This document shows positions 6,186-6,909 of a stretch of DNA of 6,909 nucleotides, in pieces. How positions within the stretch are numbered: position 1 is the first letter of the stretch; every line of letters starts with the position of its first letter. Below the pieces are notes generated by a model that saw only the letters and a program-made list of their open reading frames with translations, did not search any database and had not been told where the DNA came from. Source of the stretch: Moraxellaceae bacterium (GTDB taxonomy: Bacteria; Pseudomonadota; Gammaproteobacteria; Pseudomonadales; Moraxellaceae); the NCBI GenBank assembly GCA_014378805.1, contig JACMMY010000299.1, positions 1-6,909 on the forward strand, in the 5' to 3' direction. Position numbers and translations under genes: made by a program.

Positions 6186-6530
6186 ATGACAAAATCTAAA
6201 CAATATATAGCTGGACAGATTGGGCGATGCATTGCCAAGAGGCGCTTGGCGGCCAATTTGACCCAAGACCAAGTAGCGGAAAGCCTAGGAATAGGTTATG
6301 AGGCTGTTTCACGTATGGAGCGTGGCGTCACCATCCCTACGATAATCCGATTGGCAGAGCTTGCTGATATTTTTGGTTGTGGGATTCAGGAGTTAATCAT
6401 TGAATCTAGCACTAGAGCTGACGATCAATCTGAACAAATCAGAAGCATGCTAGCCCAGCTCAGTAAGGATGACCGGAAGATAATACTTGATACAGTTGAA
6501 ACGCTATATTTGCGATTGAAATCCCCCTAG
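6186..6530 (+). CDS. XRE-family helix-turn-helix transcriptional regulator
   Basis: The 114-residue protein has an N-terminal Cro/C1-type domain at about residues 11-66. Helix 2 is LTQDQVAESLGIG (25-37), the recognition helix region is YEAVSRMERG (38-47), and the PTIIRLAELADIF helix follows (51-63). The C-terminal third (about 80-113) is predicted helical and probably dimerises. The ATG at 6186 is kept because the next in-frame codon upstream that matters is a stop at 6174-6176 and no later in-frame start would keep the DNA-binding domain. No ribosome binding site precedes the ATG, and the 12-bp inverted repeat fills that space, so a short-leader or leaderless message is likely. It is divergent from the lipoprotein operon, which it may control along with itself. 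It lies far from gajAB, and a link to the defence genes is not indicated. Confidence 0.9.
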   Translation: MTKSKQYIAGQIGRCIAKRRLAANLTQDQVAESLGIGYEAVSRMERGVTIPTIIRLAELADIFGCGIQELIIESSTRADDQSEQIRSMLAQLSKDDRKIILDTVETLYLRLKSP

Positions 6531-6593
6531 CGCGTATTAGGCTAGCAACATGCATCATCAATAACCGAAGAACCTTTCTACTTGTATTTTAAA

Positions 6594-6631
6594 ATGGTCA
6601 GAGCGCCCGAAATACCATGACTATCCTTTTT
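6594..6631 (+). terminator. Weak candidate terminator after the XRE gene
   Basis: ATGGTCA at 6594-6600 can pair with TGACTAT at 6618-6624 (seven pairs, one a G-U), with a 17-base loop, followed by CCTTTTT ending at 6631. The stem is short and AU-rich, and a competing ATGGT/ACCAT pairing exists within it. The position between the XRE stop and the next gene is reasonable, but the energy is probably marginal. Confidence 0.27.
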
Positions 6632-6682
6632 AAAAGTGCTGTTAGGTGTTAAGCCAAGCTATTACTCTAGTGTAAAATTTTA

Positions 6683-6702
6683 CTTAACTTAAATTTGTTA
6701 AG
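6683..6702. promoter_or_regulatory. Inverted repeat just before the SEC-C gene
   Basis: CTTAAC (6683-6688) and GTTAAG (6697-6702) form a perfect six-base inverted repeat around an eight-base AT spacer, ending eight bases before the ATG at 6711. A possible -10, TAAAAT at 6673-6678, lies just upstream with no good -35. The repeat could be an operator or chance in AT-rich DNA. No strong ribosome binding site is visible. Confidence 0.25.
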
Positions 6703-6710
6703 ACTTCATC

Positions 6711-6909
6711 ATGGCAATTAAAATCGGTCGCAATGATCCTTGCCCATGCGGCAGCGGTAAAAAGTATAAGCAATGCTGCGTACTCACACAACAAGAAACA
6801 GCTGTCGTTAAGAAAAGCCATGATGGCGCTATTGAGCGCGCTGTTAGTTGGCTCAACACCCATCACAGAAAAGCTGTCTCAAATGCAATCGACATCATGC
6901 TGTTTGAAG
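6711..6909 (+). CDS. SEC-C zinc-binding motif protein, 3' end cut by the window
   Basis: The frame opens with ATG at 6711 and stays open to the end of the window, giving 66 codons plus one base. The N-terminus, IGRNDPCPCGSGKKYKQCC (residues 5-23), is a textbook SEC-C motif, with Cys11, Cys13, Cys22 and Cys23 in CxCx8CC spacing that binds one zinc ion. SEC-C is best known at the C-terminus of SecA, but many unrelated proteins carry it at either end. Here it is at the extreme N-terminus and followed by a different sequence (HDGAIERAVSWLNTHHRKAV, about 37-56), so this is not SecA. The rest of the protein, which would decide its role, lies outside the window. It is on the same strand as the XRE gene, 180 bases downstream, probably with its own promoter. 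Confidence 0.88.
   Translation, partial: MAIKIGRNDPCPCGSGKKYKQCCVLTQQETAVVKKSHDGAIERAVSWLNTHHRKAVSNAIDIMLFE

Noticed and set aside
6527..6545. CTAGC/GCTAG inverted repeat at the XRE stop codon
   Set aside because: The stem is only five base pairs and no T-run follows, so it is not a credible terminator.
6684..6866. 60-codon minus-strand frame opposite the SEC-C gene
   Set aside because: The plus strand encodes an unmistakable SEC-C motif over the same bases.
1..6909. CRISPR arrays, tRNA or rRNA genes, insertion sequences
   Set aside because: I saw no regularly spaced repeats, no cloverleaf-like or ribosomal sequence, and no transposase coding or paired terminal repeats on either strand.

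Overview
The window looks like a Gram-negative bacterial chromosome segment, probably a beta- or gammaproteobacterium. The support is a lipobox lipoprotein, ordinary sigma70-type promoters and mid-range GC in the genes. Genus cannot be told from the sequence alone. It holds an anti-phage defence cassette set in AT-rich, gene-poor DNA, followed by a small divergent envelope/regulator locus and the start of a zinc-binding SEC-C protein.

Positions 1-562 are AT-rich (about one-third GC in the first four sequence rows, counted by hand) and have no convincing gene. Positions 563-4026, minus strand, are a two-gene operon: gajA, an OLD-family ATPase with a C-terminal TOPRIM nuclease, then gajB, a UvrD/Rep-like superfamily 1 helicase. 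They overlap by four bases (ATGA). This pair in this order is the Gabija defence system, also described as a class 2 OLD nuclease with its helicase partner. All key motifs look intact in both proteins, so the system is predicted functional. gajA probably starts at a TTG with a good ribosome binding site, and gajB seems to rely on translational coupling.

Positions 4027-4610 are again AT-rich. They hold a candidate gajA promoter and two short same-frame reading frames split by tandem TAG stops, which may be a decayed gene or chance. Positions 4611-5982, minus strand, encode a multi-pass membrane protein and, upstream of it, a small outer-membrane-type lipoprotein. They are 19 bases apart and form a likely operon of unknown function.

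The intergenic region 5983-6185 is the most structured non-coding part. It has a near-consensus promoter for the lipoprotein operon, an opposing promoter for a plus-strand XRE regulator (6186-6530), and a perfect 12-bp inverted repeat covering the regulator's -10 element and ending four bases before its start codon. This reads as an autoregulated switch, possibly controlling both directions. After a short gap with a weak terminator candidate, a SEC-C protein starts at 6711 and runs off the window.

Gabija is a known system. I see no clearly new defence system here. The least explained items are the lipoprotein/membrane pair with its operator region, and the AT-rich DNA flanking Gabija.
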